This document shows, one piece after another, positions 4,912-5,030 of a stretch of 5,030 bases of DNA. A program made the position numbers and the translations under genes. The DNA comes from Lonsdalea quercina subsp. quercina (GTDB taxonomy: Bacteria > Pseudomonadota > Gammaproteobacteria > Enterobacterales > Enterobacteriaceae), in assembly GCF_000688655.1 (NCBI RefSeq), contig NZ_JIBO01000006.1:36898-41927 (forward strand), written 5' to 3'. The notes under the pieces are model-generated. The model saw only the letters and a program-made list of their open reading frames with translations. It ran no database searches and was not told the origin of the DNA. The first letter of the stretch is position 1. Every line of letters starts with the position of its first letter.

Positions 4912-5030
4912 CTATATCCTGCCATGTATACTCTGATTATTTTTTAAAACGTCAATGGCGGTTTGCATGGCAATTTTATCATCACGCCGTTTCTGCTTGC
5001 CTTGCATGACTTGCAGAAAATCAAGCAGGG
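4912..5030 (-). CDS. C-terminal end of an unrecognised protein (partial)
   Basis: A minus-strand frame enters from the right edge and stays open for 38 codons to a TAG at 4912-4914. The end reads LLDFLQVMQGKQKRRDDKIA and then MQTAIDVLKNNQSIHGRI: a basic, probably helical tail. I do not recognise the family. The stretch is short, so it could be a chance open frame, although its amino-acid make-up looks protein-like. No terminator hairpin follows within about 60 bases. Confidence 0.4.
   Translation of the reverse strand, partial: LLDFLQVMQGKQKRRDDKIAMQTAIDVLKNNQSIHGRI

Noticed and set aside
1..5030. CRISPR array, tRNA or rRNA genes, origin of replication
   Set aside because: No regularly spaced repeats, tRNA cloverleaf signals, rRNA sequence or DnaA-box cluster was seen.

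Overview
This window looks like a chromosomal segment from the Enterobacterales. A plant-associated or insect-associated genus near the Pectobacteriaceae is a reasonable guess, but the sequence does not prove it. The evidence is close protein-level resemblance to known enterobacterial PurT, HolE, FtnA and YebY, and a textbook copy of the sigma-S-dependent small RNA SdsR directly downstream of yebY, which is where E. coli and Salmonella carry it.

The left half (1-2480) is conserved core genome. On the minus strand are the 5' part of purT (purine synthesis), with a PurR box in its leader, and holE (DNA polymerase III theta), with its own promoter and terminator. On the plus strand are ftnA (iron-storage ferritin), with an AT-rich and possibly Fur-responsive upstream region and a terminator, then yebY (small secreted DUF2511 protein), then sdsR with its own promoter and intrinsic terminator. 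From memory, E. coli has copper-related genes (yobA/yebZ) between holE and yebY; here ftnA sits there instead.

The right half (2481-5030) is accessory and decayed. It holds the eroded 3' end of an IS256-family transposase with two compensating frameshifts and a probable IS right end. It also holds one intact small XRE-family (phage-repressor-like) regulator on the minus strand, a frameshifted relic of a YodC-like DUF2158 protein, and long AT-rich stretches without a convincing gene. The 3' tail of an unrecognised minus-strand gene runs off the right edge. The boundary between core and accessory DNA lies just after the sdsR terminator.

The purT, holE, ftnA, yebY and sdsR genes appear to be separate transcription units: each has its own promoter-like or terminator signals, and the strand changes between holE and ftnA. 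No new multi-gene system is evident. The most interesting points are the regulatory layout around sdsR, the ftnA upstream palindromes, and the two transferred-gene relics that simple ORF calling would miss.
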